Source: Hydrogenophaga sp. 2FB | GTDB taxonomy: Bacteria > Pseudomonadota > Gammaproteobacteria > Burkholderiales > Burkholderiaceae_C | Length of the DNA: 64,000 nt | Assembly: GCF_005503365.1 (NCBI RefSeq) | Contig: NZ_SCML01000017.1 | Location: 1-64,000 of the forward strand | Direction: 5' to 3' | Part shown: in pieces, positions 52,377 to 61,543 of the stretch | Position numbering within the stretch: position 1 is the stretch's first letter | Layout: each line of letters begins with the position of its first letter | The notes under the pieces: generated by a model | What the model saw: only the letters and a program-made list of their open reading frames with translations | What the model was told of the DNA's origin: nothing | Databases searched by the model: none | Position numbers and translations under genes: made by a program

Positions 52377-53422
52377 GGCGAGGGCGGGCTCGTGGAGACG
52401 CGCATGGCGGGCCCGGCATCGATCAGCGTGGCCCAGTCCGGCGCCGCGCGCAGCAGGCCCAGCTCCTGCAGCAGGAGGGCCATGTCCTTGCCTTGCTGCG
52501 CCAGCAAGGGCTCCTCGCCGATGAGCAGGTCCTGCGATTGCGCCGGCGTGTAGTGGCGCAAGCCCCGCTGCACCGCCTGGTATTGCGCCGGGGACAGGTC
52601 GGCGCCAGGAGCTAGCGAGGCGGCGGCGCCCGCGGGGTCTTGTTGCATCGCGTCCAGACCGGCGGCCCAGGCCCGCAACAGCGCGTCCACCGCCTGCGGC
52701 CGTTGGCGCAGCACGTCGGCGCGCACCACCAGCACGTCCACGATCTCGCCGGGCAGTTGGCGGCTGTCGAAGATGGCGCGGTAGCCCTGCGCCTGGATCG
52801 GGCCGTCCATCGGCGCGTAACTCACGGCGGCGGCCACGCGCTCGCTTTGCAACGCGGTCAGGTGCTGGGTGGCGTCCATGCGCACCACGGTCACGTCCTC
52901 GCGCTGCAGCCGGGCCTTGCGCAGCAGGCGCTCGAGCATCAGCGTGCCCACGGTGGCGTCTTCCACCGCGATGCGCTCGCCGCGCAGCGCCTGCAGGTTC
53001 CGGATGCGTGGCGCGGCCACCACCACGTCGGCGCCGGCCGAGGTGTCGAGCACGGCGATGATGCGCACGTCGAACCCGCTGTCGACCAGGCGCAGGGCTT
53101 CGTCCATGGTCAGGCCGGCGGCGTCGAGCAAACCGTTGCGCAGGTGGCGCAGGGCCTCGGCGCTGGAGATGAGTTCCACCACCTTGACCTGCTGCGCGTC
53201 CGCCAGACCCCGGTCGCGCGCGAGCACCAGGGGGTCGTAACCCACCCAGGTGTTCAGACCGACAACGAGTGGCGGCTGGGGCAATTCGCCGCAGGCGATC
53301 AGCCCGAAAACCAGCCCTGTCGCCACCAGCGGGCGCGCAGCCCACGCACGCGCGCGAGAAAACCATGCGCGCGAGCCCTCCCCTTCGGGCCTATGGCCCT
53401 GATGTGATGTCCCGACTTCCAT
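52373..53422 (-). CDS. Periplasmic NMT1/SsuA-like binding lipoprotein
   Basis: A 349-residue binding protein with an N-terminal hydrophobic segment ending in a lipobox (LVFGLIACGEL), so probably lipidated. PLVVGLNTWVGYDPLVLARDRGLADAQ is the start of an ABC-type sulfonate/taurine/thiamine-precursor-like receptor fold (NMT1 family), followed by AEALRHLRNGLLDAAGLTMDEALRL. It overlaps the histidine kinase by 4 bp, and no ABC permease is present, so it probably serves as a ligand sensor for the kinase rather than a transporter component. The N-terminal 20 residues are rich in charged residues; a later start is possible. Confidence 0.85.
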   Translation of the reverse strand: MEVGTSHQGHRPEGEGSRAWFSRARAWAARPLVATGLVFGLIACGELPQPPLVVGLNTWVGYDPLVLARDRGLADAQQVKVVELISSAEALRHLRNGLLDAAGLTMDEALRLVDSGFDVRIIAVLDTSAGADVVVAAPRIRNLQALRGERIAVEDATVGTLMLERLLRKARLQREDVTVVRMDATQHLTALQSERVAAAVSYAPMDGPIQAQGYRAIFDSRQLPGEIVDVLVVRADVLRQRPQAVDALLRAWAAGLDAMQQDPAGAAASLAPGADLSPAQYQAVQRGLRHYTPAQSQDLLIGEEPLLAQQGKDMALLLQELGLLRAAPDWATLIDAGPAMRVSTSPPSP

Positions 53423-53543
53423 GGAAACATTCTGTCACCAATGAAGGCCGGTTCGAGAAGAGCAGGTGGTAACAGACCGGAAATCGTGCCTTTCGGCCCA
53501 GCCTGTCACCGTTGCGCGGCGCCGCCAGGGCGCCGGCGCCGGG

Positions 53544-54002
53544 TCATTGCTTGACGGTCATGCCGTTCTGCACGCGCTGGGCGCCTTCCACGGCCTTGGC
53601 AACCTCCACGGCGCGGTCGATCTGGGCCTGGGTGTCCACCACGCCCGAGAGCTGAACTTCGCCGCCCACGGTGGTCACCTTGATGTCCATGCCCTTGACC
53701 GTGTCGTCGGCCAGCAAGGCGGTCTTCACCTTGGTGGTGACCACCGTGTCGTCGATCTTCCCGCCCACGGTGGTGGACGGTGTGCCCGGTGCACTGGGTG
53801 CGCTGGGCATGCTCGACGTTGGCGGCGCCTCGGCAGGCGGGACCGCGGCGGGCGGTGTCGGCTCCATGGGCGGGGCGGAAGCGGGCGGCGAGCCCGGAGG
53901 CGTGTCCATCGGTGCCTCGGCCTTGTTGCAGGCGGCCAGGGCGGCGATCGAGAGGGCGATCGCGGTGGCACCGATCAGTCGGGTGGTGTTTGAAGTGTTC
54001 AT
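53544..54002 (-). CDS. BON-domain lipoprotein
   Basis: A 152-residue lipoprotein. Residues 1-24 form a signal peptide ending in the lipobox LAAC; a Pro/Ser/Ala-rich linker follows; the C-terminal BON domain (DDTVVTTKVKTALLADDTVKGMDIKVTTVGGEVQLSGVVDTQAQIDRAVEVAKAVEG region) is a membrane-binding module like OsmY. Envelope-stress role is inferred. GGAG lies before the ATG. Confidence 0.92.
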   Translation of the reverse strand: MNTSNTTRLIGATAIALSIAALAACNKAEAPMDTPPGSPPASAPPMEPTPPAAVPPAEAPPTSSMPSAPSAPGTPSTTVGGKIDDTVVTTKVKTALLADDTVKGMDIKVTTVGGEVQLSGVVDTQAQIDRAVEVAKAVEGAQRVQNGMTVKQ

Positions 54003-54214
54003 GCGATTTCTCCTGTGAGGTTATGCCGAAGTGGTGACATGAAAGTCACTGTCCTACGCACCCGCGCATATGTCCGTTCGCTAGCGCACACAAGGTCCAG
54101 GGCCATGTGCGGCACGCAACAGACACGAAGGCGTCGGCAAAGAACACTGTGCAAACACCCAACAAGGGCTTTTCACATGCACCGCACCACTCCAGCCCGC
54201 ACGATCGCCAACGC

Positions 54215-55246
54215 ATGAAACGCCGCGGACTCTCGCGCGCGACCTCGGCCTGGGTCAAAGCCTTCAACCGCAACCTGCGCGCCGCCACGCGCGCCGCGGC
54301 GAAACGGCCTCGTCCCCCGCGGCCGGTGCGCCCACGCACGACCGCCAGCGCGTCGCCCGCCAGGACGGGCGACTGGATACCAGGCCTGGCCATGGGCCCG
54401 CACGGCGCGCGCCGGTTCCGGCTCTACCGTCCCACGGGCCTGCAAGCGGGCGAAACGGTGCCTTTGCTGGTGATGCTGCACGGCTGCAACCAGGACGCCG
54501 CGGCCTTTGCCGCCAGCACCCGCATGAACGCCCTCGCGCGCCGCGAACGGTTCATGGTGCTCTACCCCGAACAAGACCGCCTGGCGAATGCGCAGCGCTG
54601 CTGGAACTGGTACGAGACGCGCAATGGCCGCGCCCTCGGCGAGGTGGCGCTCATCCTGGCGGCCATCGACCAGGTGTGCCTGCTCTACCCGGTGGACCGC
54701 ACGCGCATCGCGCTGGCCGGGCTCTCGGCCGGCGCGGGCATGGCGGCCTTGCTGGCCACCCGACACCCGGATCGTTTCCAGGCGGTGGTGATGCACTCTG
54801 GCGTGGGGCCCGGTATGGCGGCGTCCACCGCCACCGCGCTCGCGGCCATGCGCGGGCGCCGCCCGCCCCAACCCCGCGAGCCGCAGGCCGAACCGGAACC
54901 TTGGCCACCCCTCTTGGTGATCCAGGGGGGCACCGATCTCGTGGTGTCGCCGCGCAACGGCGCGGCCGTGGCGCAGATGTGGGCCGAGCACGTGGGCGCC
55001 ACCACCACCGCACCCCGCGCGGTGCAGCGAGGCCAGCGCCACCCCATGACGGTGACCGACGCCAGACGCAAGGGCCGCACGGTGGTCACGCTGGTCGAGG
55101 TGCCGCAGTTGGGCCATGCCTGGAGCGGCGGCGCGGCCAGCCAGGCGTACAGCGACCCGAAAGGGCCCGACGCCTCGCGCATGGCCTGGGCCTTTGTGTT
55201 GCGCCAGTTTCGCCAGCGTCCTACACAGGAACAGGCACAAGGATGA
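54215..55246 (+). CDS. PHB-depolymerase-family esterase
   Basis: A 343-residue esterase of the PHB depolymerase/feruloyl-esterase family. LLVMLHGCNQDAAAFAASTRMN is the oxyanion-hole region; catalytic Ser is in LAGLSAGAGMAALLATRHPDRF, Asp in VIQGGTDLVVSPRN, His in LGHAWSGGA. The N-terminus (MKRRGLSRATSAWVKAF then an Ala/Arg/Pro-rich stretch) lacks an obvious signal peptide. The ATG at 54215 is preferred over 54107. Physiological substrate unknown. Confidence 0.88.
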   Translation: MKRRGLSRATSAWVKAFNRNLRAATRAAAKRPRPPRPVRPRTTASASPARTGDWIPGLAMGPHGARRFRLYRPTGLQAGETVPLLVMLHGCNQDAAAFAASTRMNALARRERFMVLYPEQDRLANAQRCWNWYETRNGRALGEVALILAAIDQVCLLYPVDRTRIALAGLSAGAGMAALLATRHPDRFQAVVMHSGVGPGMAASTATALAAMRGRRPPQPREPQAEPEPWPPLLVIQGGTDLVVSPRNGAAVAQMWAEHVGATTTAPRAVQRGQRHPMTVTDARRKGRTVVTLVEVPQLGHAWSGGAASQAYSDPKGPDASRMAWAFVLRQFRQRPTQEQAQG

Positions 55247-55258
55247 GACACTGAACCG

Positions 55259-56056
55259 ATGAACAACAAGACCCGAACCGCCGCCAAGTCCAGAACCGCG
55301 GCGAAGCCCGCTGCCCCGCCGCCGCCCGTGCTGGTGGACCCGCTGTTCCTGGCCGCGCCGCAGGTGTCGACCTTCGTGGGCACGCAGCCGCTGACCAACG
55401 CCAGCGGCTTCTTCTTCGAGCGCGATGAGCGCCTGTACCTGGTCACGAGCCGGCACGTGCTGATCGACGAAGCCACCGACCACCGGCCCGACCGCATCGA
55501 GATCGGCCTGCATATGGACGCCACCAACCTCACGCTGTCCACCGGCTTCTCGGTGCCGCTGTACGTGGACGGCCTCGCGGTGTGGCACCAGGGTTGCGAC
55601 AGCGGCGGCGAGATCGACGTGGCCGTGATCGAACTGGACCGCAGCGCCTTCCCCGCCGAAGCCGTGGTGCGCGCCTTCACGCCGGCGCACCTGCAAACCG
55701 ATTTCAATGCCGTGCCGGCCGACACCTCGTTGATGATCGTGGGTTTTCCGCTCGGCTTTCACGACGTGGTGCACCACCTGCCGGTGCTGCGCCATGCGGC
55801 GATCGCCTCGCCCTTCGGCGTCCGGTTCCAGGCCCAGGGCTTCTTTCTCACCGACGCGCGCACCCACCGCGGCACCAGCGGCGCGGCCGTCGTGATGCGC
55901 GACACCTCGCCCGGCACCACCGCCCTGCCCTGGAAACTGCTGGGCGTGCACTCCTCGCGCATGGACATGGGCAACCGCGACCTGGTGCAGGACGAGTCGC
56001 TCGGGCTGAACTGCGCGTGGTACGCCGACATCCTGCTCACACTGACGGCGGTGTGA
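55259..56056 (+). CDS. Trypsin-like serine protease domain protein
   Basis: A 265-residue protein with a likely trypsin-like triad: His in YLVTSRHVLIDEA, Asp in GGEIDVAVIELDRS and Ser in THRGTSGAAVVMRD. There is no signal peptide and no PDZ domain. The GTSGAA rather than GNSGGP environment is typical of diverged bacterial proteases of this kind. It lies 12 bp after the esterase gene, so they are probably co-transcribed. Confidence 0.8.
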   Translation: MNNKTRTAAKSRTAAKPAAPPPPVLVDPLFLAAPQVSTFVGTQPLTNASGFFFERDERLYLVTSRHVLIDEATDHRPDRIEIGLHMDATNLTLSTGFSVPLYVDGLAVWHQGCDSGGEIDVAVIELDRSAFPAEAVVRAFTPAHLQTDFNAVPADTSLMIVGFPLGFHDVVHHLPVLRHAAIASPFGVRFQAQGFFLTDARTHRGTSGAAVVMRDTSPGTTALPWKLLGVHSSRMDMGNRDLVQDESLGLNCAWYADILLTLTAV

Positions 56057-56062
56057 GGCTCT

Positions 56063-57316
56063 TCAAGGGCTGCGCGCCCTGAGCTGCTCCCACAAGTAGA
56101 CGCAGGACGGTGGCCACGCGAAGGCGCGCCGCACGGTGATGCCGATGCGGCGGTCCACGCCCTGCAGTTTCACCGGCACGCGCACCAGCGCGCCGCTGTG
56201 AAGGTCCTCCTGGATCTGCAGGGGTGACATCAGCGCGATGTGGTCACTCTCCAGGAGCAGCGCGCGCACCAGCGACGGGCTGTTGGCGTGGAACGAGACC
56301 GGCGGCAGATCGAGGCCAGCGGCGCGAAACGCCCGCTCAAACGCGGCATGAGCCGGCGTGTTCTCCAGCGGTGCGATCCAGGTCTGCGCGCGCAGCTGGC
56401 GCAAGGAAGGCGCGCGCCGCACCGACGCGAGCGCGTGGCCCCGGCGCACCACCGCGACCAGCGACTCGCGGAACAGCTCGTGCTCCTCCAGCTCGGGCGC
56501 CACGAGCTCGCCGCGCAAGGGGCCGAGGACCATGTCCAGGTCGCCGGTCTTGAGCTGCCGGGCCATGGCCTCGTAGGTGCCGTCGCTGATGGTCACGACC
56601 ACGTTGGGCATCTGCCGCAACAGCCCCGCCAGGGCTTGCGGCGCGAGCGACGTGCTGGCCATGGGCAACACACCTAGGTGCAACCGCCCCGAGGCCTCGC
56701 CGCGGTAGGCGGAGATCTGCTCCTGCAGCACGCGCAGGATGTCGAGCACACGCTTGAGCGGCGCCAGCACGCGCTCGCCATCGCGCGTGAGGCGCAGGCC
56801 GCGTGGCGTGCGCTGCACCAGCGCGCGACCGTAGGCCGTCTGCAGCGAGCGCAACTGCTGGCTGACGGCGGGTTGAGACAGGCCGAGCGCCCGCGCGGCC
56901 TGCGTTTCATGCGCGCGTTCGGCGCACACCACGAAGCAGCGCAGCATGGGCACCGTGAGCACGCGAAACAGGCTGTCCACCCGGCGCTGCATCGGCAACG
57001 ACCACGGCGCCTGCGGCGGTCCTTCCGAGGTGCTGAGCGCAAGTTCGGCGCGCACGCCCTCGCACGCGCGCACCACCGCCAGGCCCGGCACGGTGCACAC
57101 CATGCCGCGCGCGCCGCGCTCGAACAAGGCCAGGCCCAGGGCCTGCTCCATCAGCTGAATGCTGCGCGTGACGGTCGAGGTGGAGACATGCAGGCGCAAG
57201 GCCGCCTCGGCCGCCGTGCCACCCTCGTGCGTGGCCTCGACCATGCGCAAGGCGCGCAAGCGGCTCTCGAAGGGCGGATCGGCGAGGTTTCTCGTCATGG
57301 TGGCTGGGTGCGTCAT
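56063..57316 (-). CDS. LysR regulator with two helix-turn-helix domains
   Basis: A 417-residue protein, about 110 residues longer than a usual LysR regulator. It starts with one LysR-type winged helix (RLRALRMVEATHEGGTAAEAALRLHVSTSTVTRSIQLMEQ region), and a second complete LysR winged helix follows at about residues 115-175 (MLRCFVVCAERAHETQAARALGLSQPAVSQQLRSLQ region), then the ligand-binding domain. The starts 57316 and 57298 are both possible. A 7-bp inverted repeat lies just upstream, toward the divergent Bug gene. Confidence 0.88.
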   Translation of the reverse strand: MTHPATMTRNLADPPFESRLRALRMVEATHEGGTAAEAALRLHVSTSTVTRSIQLMEQALGLALFERGARGMVCTVPGLAVVRACEGVRAELALSTSEGPPQAPWSLPMQRRVDSLFRVLTVPMLRCFVVCAERAHETQAARALGLSQPAVSQQLRSLQTAYGRALVQRTPRGLRLTRDGERVLAPLKRVLDILRVLQEQISAYRGEASGRLHLGVLPMASTSLAPQALAGLLRQMPNVVVTISDGTYEAMARQLKTGDLDMVLGPLRGELVAPELEEHELFRESLVAVVRRGHALASVRRAPSLRQLRAQTWIAPLENTPAHAAFERAFRAAGLDLPPVSFHANSPSLVRALLLESDHIALMSPLQIQEDLHSGALVRVPVKLQGVDRRIGITVRRAFAWPPSCVYLWEQLRARSP

Positions 57317-57323
57317 AAGCAGA

Positions 57324-57350
57324 ATGCAATTCTCGTCCAGGATATTGCAT
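57324..57350. promoter_or_regulatory. Palindromic operator between the tandem-HTH LysR gene and a Bug gene
   Basis: ATGCAAT (57324-57330) and ATTGCAT (57344-57350) form a perfect 7-bp inverted repeat with a 13-nt spacer, spanning about 2.5 helical turns, in the divergent region eight bases upstream of the possible LysR start at 57316. It is the natural target of the LysR protein. Confidence 0.6.
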
Positions 57351-57414
57351 GGGTGGCGGCGCCCTGTGCGGCGACACTGCGCAAGTTCACCATCACACAG
57401 CGACAACCAGAGAC

Positions 57415-58413
57415 ATGACACACCCGAACGCATCCCGCACCCGCCGCCACTTTGCGCTGAGCGCACTGGCCGCCCTCGCCGCCTTCTCGTTCGGCCCCGC
57501 GCAGGCACAAGCGCCGCAGATCCCGAAGACCGTCAAGATGCTGATCCCGTTCCCGCCGGGCGGCTCGACCGACCTGCTCGGCCGTGCCGTGGGTGCACGC
57601 CTGGCCACGCAACTGGGCATCACCGTGGTGATCGAGAACAAGGGTGGCGCGGCCGGTTCCGTGGGCGCGGGCGAGTTCGCGCGCATGCCGACCGATGGCA
57701 GCGCGCTCATGATGGGCCACATCGGCACGCTGGCGATCAACCCGTCGATCTACCCCAAGCTGCCCTACGACCCGATCAAGAGCTTCGCCCCGGTCGCGCT
57801 GGTGGCGCGCGTGCCCAACGTGCTGGTGGTCAACGAGAAATTCCCCGCGAAGAATTTCAAGGAATTCATCGCCCAGGCCAAGGCCCAGCCGGGCCGCCTG
57901 AACTACTCGTCGGGTGGCAATGGCAGCGCGGCGCACATCACCATGGAGTTCCTCAAGCAGGAAACCGGTGTCTTCATGCCGCACATCCCGTACCGCGGTG
58001 CGGCCCCGGCCATTTCCGACGTGCTCGGCGGGCAGGTCGAGACGATCTTCACTGGCTCGCCGGCGCTGATCGCCCACATCCGTTCGGGCCGCCTGCGCGC
58101 GCTGGCGGTGTCCAGCGACAAGCGCATGGCGCAGTTGCCCGACGTGCCCACGGTCGCCGAAAGCGGCTACCCCGGCTTCGAGGCCGACCAGTGGTACGGC
58201 GTGGTGGCGCCCGCGGGCACGCCAGCGGCCATCGTGGCGTTCTACAACGCGGAGATCAACAAGGCGCTGAACTCACCCGAAATGGAGCGCGCGCTCGCCA
58301 CCGAAGGCGCCATTCCCACGCCGACCACGCCGCAGGCCTTTGGCGCGTTGATCGCCAAGGAAATTCCGCGCTGGGCCAAGGTGATCAAGGCGGGCAACGT
58401 CAAGGCCGACTGA
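57415..58413 (+). CDS. Bug-family periplasmic binding protein
   Basis: A 332-residue extracytoplasmic receptor. The twin-arginine signal (RTRRHFALSALAALAAFSF, then PAQA) precedes KTVKMLIPFPPGGSTDLLGRAVG, a Bug landmark, with VIENKGGAAGSVGAGEFA, IPYRGAAPAISDVLGG and GVVAPAGTPAAIV. No TctAB genes are near. The ATG at 57415 gives the expected signal. Its position beside a LysR gene suggests it is inducible by its ligand. Confidence 0.92.
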   Translation: MTHPNASRTRRHFALSALAALAAFSFGPAQAQAPQIPKTVKMLIPFPPGGSTDLLGRAVGARLATQLGITVVIENKGGAAGSVGAGEFARMPTDGSALMMGHIGTLAINPSIYPKLPYDPIKSFAPVALVARVPNVLVVNEKFPAKNFKEFIAQAKAQPGRLNYSSGGNGSAAHITMEFLKQETGVFMPHIPYRGAAPAISDVLGGQVETIFTGSPALIAHIRSGRLRALAVSSDKRMAQLPDVPTVAESGYPGFEADQWYGVVAPAGTPAAIVAFYNAEINKALNSPEMERALATEGAIPTPTTPQAFGALIAKEIPRWAKVIKAGNVKAD

Positions 58414-58428
58414 GCGTTCCTGTGAGCC

Positions 58429-59409
58429 TCATTCGAGCTTGAGCTCGAGCTTGCCGACGAGGCCGCGCCACTTGGCGATGCCCTGCTCCATGGAGCGCGT
58501 GGCATCGGCCGGTGTGCCACCAATCGGGTCCGCGCCCTCGGTCTCCAGGGCCGTGCGCACGTCCGGCGACTTCAGGATGCGGTTGACCTCGGCGTTGAGT
58601 TTGGTGACGACGTCCCTGGGCGTGCCCTTGGGCACCATCAGCGCGAACCAGCCGTTGCCCTCATAACCGGCCAGTCCCGCTTCGGCCACGGTGGGAACGT
58701 CGGGCAGCGCCGGGGAACGCTGCGAGCCTGTGACCGCCAACGCGCGCAGGCTGCCGGCCTTGATCTGCTGGCGCACCAGGGGCAGCGGGGCGAAATTCAG
58801 CTGGATCGTGCCGGCCATCAGATCGGTGATCGCCGGGCCGCTGCCCTTGTAGGGCACATGGGTCATGCGCACGTCCGCCATTGACGCGAACAACTCGCCG
58901 AACAGATGGTTCGACGTGCCCGCGCCCGACGAACCGTAGTTCAGCTTGCCGGGGTTGGCCTTGGCGTAGGCGATCAGGCCTTTGATGTCCTTGACCGGCA
59001 GGCTCGGGGTGACGGTCACGATGGTCGGCGGCGTCGCCAGCAGCACCACCGGGATCAGGTCGGTCGCGGGGTCGTACGACAGGTTCTTGTACAGGCTCTG
59101 CGCCACCAGGATGTTGCCGAACGCCGCCAGCACCAGGGTGTGGCCATCGGGTTTGGACCTGGCCACCTGGGTGACGCCCGTCGTGCCGCCCGCGCCAGGG
59201 CGGTTTTCCACCACCACGGTCTGGTTCCAGGCTTCGCCGAGCTTCTGGGCAATGATGCGGCCCAACAGGTCGGTGTTGCCGCCGGGCGTGTAGGGCACGA
59301 CCAGTTGAATGGTTTTGCTGGGGTACGGTTCGGCCGCCGTGGCGAACGGGCTGGCGGCCGCCACACCGGCGGTCAGCACCGCCGAAAGAAGTTGTTTCCA
59401 CATGCGCAT
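58429..59409 (-). CDS. Bug-family periplasmic binding protein
   Basis: A 326-residue receptor with a Sec signal (MRMWKQLLSAVLTAGVAAASPFATAA) followed by KTIQLVVPYTPGGNTDLLGRIIA, VVENRPGAGGTTGVTQVA, MTHVPYKGSGPAITDLMAG and WFALMVPKGTPRDVV. It converges on the neighbouring Bug gene and lies 37 bp after a TauD/TfdA-type dioxygenase gene in the same direction, probably in one operon controlled by the LysR gene at 60605. Confidence 0.92.
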   Translation of the reverse strand: MRMWKQLLSAVLTAGVAAASPFATAAEPYPSKTIQLVVPYTPGGNTDLLGRIIAQKLGEAWNQTVVVENRPGAGGTTGVTQVARSKPDGHTLVLAAFGNILVAQSLYKNLSYDPATDLIPVVLLATPPTIVTVTPSLPVKDIKGLIAYAKANPGKLNYGSSGAGTSNHLFGELFASMADVRMTHVPYKGSGPAITDLMAGTIQLNFAPLPLVRQQIKAGSLRALAVTGSQRSPALPDVPTVAEAGLAGYEGNGWFALMVPKGTPRDVVTKLNAEVNRILKSPDVRTALETEGADPIGGTPADATRSMEQGIAKWRGLVGKLELKLE

Positions 59410-59446
59410 CGGTTCTGCTCTCGCGGTTGTCGTGGGGTGGGTGCGT

Positions 59447-60478
59447 TCAGGCGACGGCGCCGGCCGTCTCGCCATGGCGTGCCAGGTAGGACGTGCGGAA
59501 CTCGCGCGTCAACTCGAACGGCGGCGGCAAGGGACGGCCGTTGGGCAAGGTGAGCCAGGCGCGCAACAGGTGGCGGCGCTCGGCCGGGTCGTCGAAGTCC
59601 TCGTACTTGGTGCGCGCGTGCAGCACCGCGTAGTTGTTGCCCATCTGCACGTCGCCGGGCTGCATGGAAAAGCTCAGCTGCACCGCGGGGTCGTTGCAGA
59701 TGTCTTCCACCAGTTGCACCGCCTGCTCCTGCGCGGGCGTGAGGCGCGGGACCTCGGGGAAGCGCTGTGCGGCGAGCAGGTAGCGGCGCTTGTACAGCGC
59801 GCTCAGGCGGCCTTCGAAGAAGTTCAGGATCGGCGAGGTCTGCACCTTCAGGCCGGTGGGGTGTTGCTCGCGCGTGTCGAAATGGAAGGGCTGCTGCAGC
59901 ACCTCGATGAGGTCGGGCCGGCGTTGCATCACCTCGTTGTAGAGCTGGGCCACGCTCACCAGTTTGCTGATACCGCCCGACTTCGCGGTCTTGAGGCACA
60001 GCAGCATGAAGGCGTCGCCGCCGTCGTTGTGAAAGGTCAGTTCGTCGTCGGTCTGGTAGCTGCGGACCGAGTTGGTGCTGTCCACGCGCAGGCCGGTGTT
60101 GGTGACCGAGTGCATGCGGTTGCCTTGCTTGTCCTGCCCTTGCGGGTCGCCCAGGTGCACGGCCATGGCCCAGAAGATCCTGCGGGCTTCGTCCGTGGAG
60201 TAGCGCTGCACCGGCAGGCCGCGCAGCAAGGCGAAACCGCGCCCGCCTTCGAGATCGGCGCGCACGGCTTCGAAGCGCCGCGCCAGGCGCGGCATGGCGA
60301 AGTCATCGCGGGTCAGGTCGGTGAGCGCCGTGGTGTTGCCGCGGTGCGCCGCCAGCATGGCATCGATCTCGGCCACCTCGGCCGGCTCCAGGTGCTGGAT
60401 CCAGTCGGTGCGGGCACCCAAGGCCGGCCCGCTCCACACCTCTGGCCCGCTCAACAACCGCTCGGCTTGACCACGCAT
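59447..60478 (-). CDS. TauD/TfdA-family Fe(II)/2-oxoglutarate dioxygenase
   Basis: A 343-residue dioxygenase. The 2-His-1-carboxylate facial triad is visible as TFHNDGGDAF (HxD) and NYAVLHARTKYED (distal His). It follows the TauD/TfdA branch that oxidises side chains of sulfonates, amino-acid derivatives or phenoxyacids. The substrate is unknown, but the downstream Bug receptor suggests an imported carboxylate. It is divergent from a LysR gene. Confidence 0.9.
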   Translation of the reverse strand: MRGQAERLLSGPEVWSGPALGARTDWIQHLEPAEVAEIDAMLAAHRGNTTALTDLTRDDFAMPRLARRFEAVRADLEGGRGFALLRGLPVQRYSTDEARRIFWAMAVHLGDPQGQDKQGNRMHSVTNTGLRVDSTNSVRSYQTDDELTFHNDGGDAFMLLCLKTAKSGGISKLVSVAQLYNEVMQRRPDLIEVLQQPFHFDTREQHPTGLKVQTSPILNFFEGRLSALYKRRYLLAAQRFPEVPRLTPAQEQAVQLVEDICNDPAVQLSFSMQPGDVQMGNNYAVLHARTKYEDFDDPAERRHLLRAWLTLPNGRPLPPPFELTREFRTSYLARHGETAGAVA

Positions 60479-60604
60479 CGTTCTGTCTCCTGTGTCTGGG
60501 TTTTTTCCTGCGCGATTGCAGGGATTGGGGGCGACTCTAGTGCGCGGTCATTTATTTGCCAAATTTCCATTTTTGATAAACCTATCCATTAATAGAATAA
60601 GAGC

Positions 60605-61525
60605 ATGAACATCACGCTCAAGCAGATCGAGTCCTTTCTGGCCGTGGCGCGCACGCTGAGCTTCAGCCAGGCGGCCGAGCAGATCCACCTGTCGCAACCG
60701 GCCCTGAGCGCGAACATCCGCCGGCTGGAAGAGACCGTGGGCGCGCGCCTGTTCGACCGCGACACGCGCACCGTGGCCCTGTCGATGGTGGGCGCGGCCT
60801 TCATGCCCATCGCCACCGGCCTGATGGACAACATCGACCATGGGCTGGCGCACATCCAGGACATCCTGGCCGGCCAGCAAGGCCGGTTGAACATCGCGGT
60901 GGCGCCCTCGGTGGCCGCGGGCGTGCTGCCCGACATCCTCGTGCGCTTCATGGCCGACCACCCGCGCATCCAGCTGCGCGTGCACGACGTGTTGTCGCAG
61001 GGTTGTGTGGACATGGTGCGCTCCGGCGCGGCCGACCTCGCGCTGATGCCGATGCGCAGCGACGTGGAAGACCTTTCGCAACAGCTGCTGTTCCGCGACC
61101 CGATCGTGGTGCTGTGCGCCCCGCACCACCCGCTCGCCGGCCGGCGCAACCTGCAATGGAAGGACATCATTCCCTGCCAGCTGATCGTGCGCAGCACCGA
61201 CAGCAGCGTGCGGCAACTGCTGGACGCGCAGTACCTGTTGCACGGCGCGGTGCTGCGGCCCGCGTTCGAGGTGGCGCACGTGGGCACCGTGCTCGGGCTG
61301 ATCGTCGCCGGGCTGGGCATCGGCATCCTGCCGTCGTCGGTGATGCGCACCGTCAACATGGACGGCCTGGTCACCTGCCACTTCGCCAAGCGCTCGACGC
61401 CCTACTGGTCGATCTGCGCCTGCACGCCGAAGAACCGTTCAAATCCACCGACAGTTGAATTTTTTATTCAACAGTGTCTTGAACGGTTCCGGTCTGGCTT
61501 GGGGTCCGGCACGCGAACGGCCTGA
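60605..61525 (+). CDS. LysR-family transcriptional regulator
   Basis: A 306-residue LysR regulator with the N-terminal helix-turn-helix (MNITLKQIESFLAVARTLSFSQAAEQIHLSQPALSANIRRLEE region) and a ligand-binding domain from about residue 95. It is divergent from the dioxygenase/Bug operon across a 126-bp AT-rich gap (about 60545-60604), which should hold both promoters, and is likely its regulator. Confidence 0.93.
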   Translation: MNITLKQIESFLAVARTLSFSQAAEQIHLSQPALSANIRRLEETVGARLFDRDTRTVALSMVGAAFMPIATGLMDNIDHGLAHIQDILAGQQGRLNIAVAPSVAAGVLPDILVRFMADHPRIQLRVHDVLSQGCVDMVRSGAADLALMPMRSDVEDLSQQLLFRDPIVVLCAPHHPLAGRRNLQWKDIIPCQLIVRSTDSSVRQLLDAQYLLHGAVLRPAFEVAHVGTVLGLIVAGLGIGILPSSVMRTVNMDGLVTCHFAKRSTPYWSICACTPKNRSNPPTVEFFIQQCLERFRSGLGSGTRTA

Positions 61526-61543
61526 AATGGAGCCTGCATCTTT

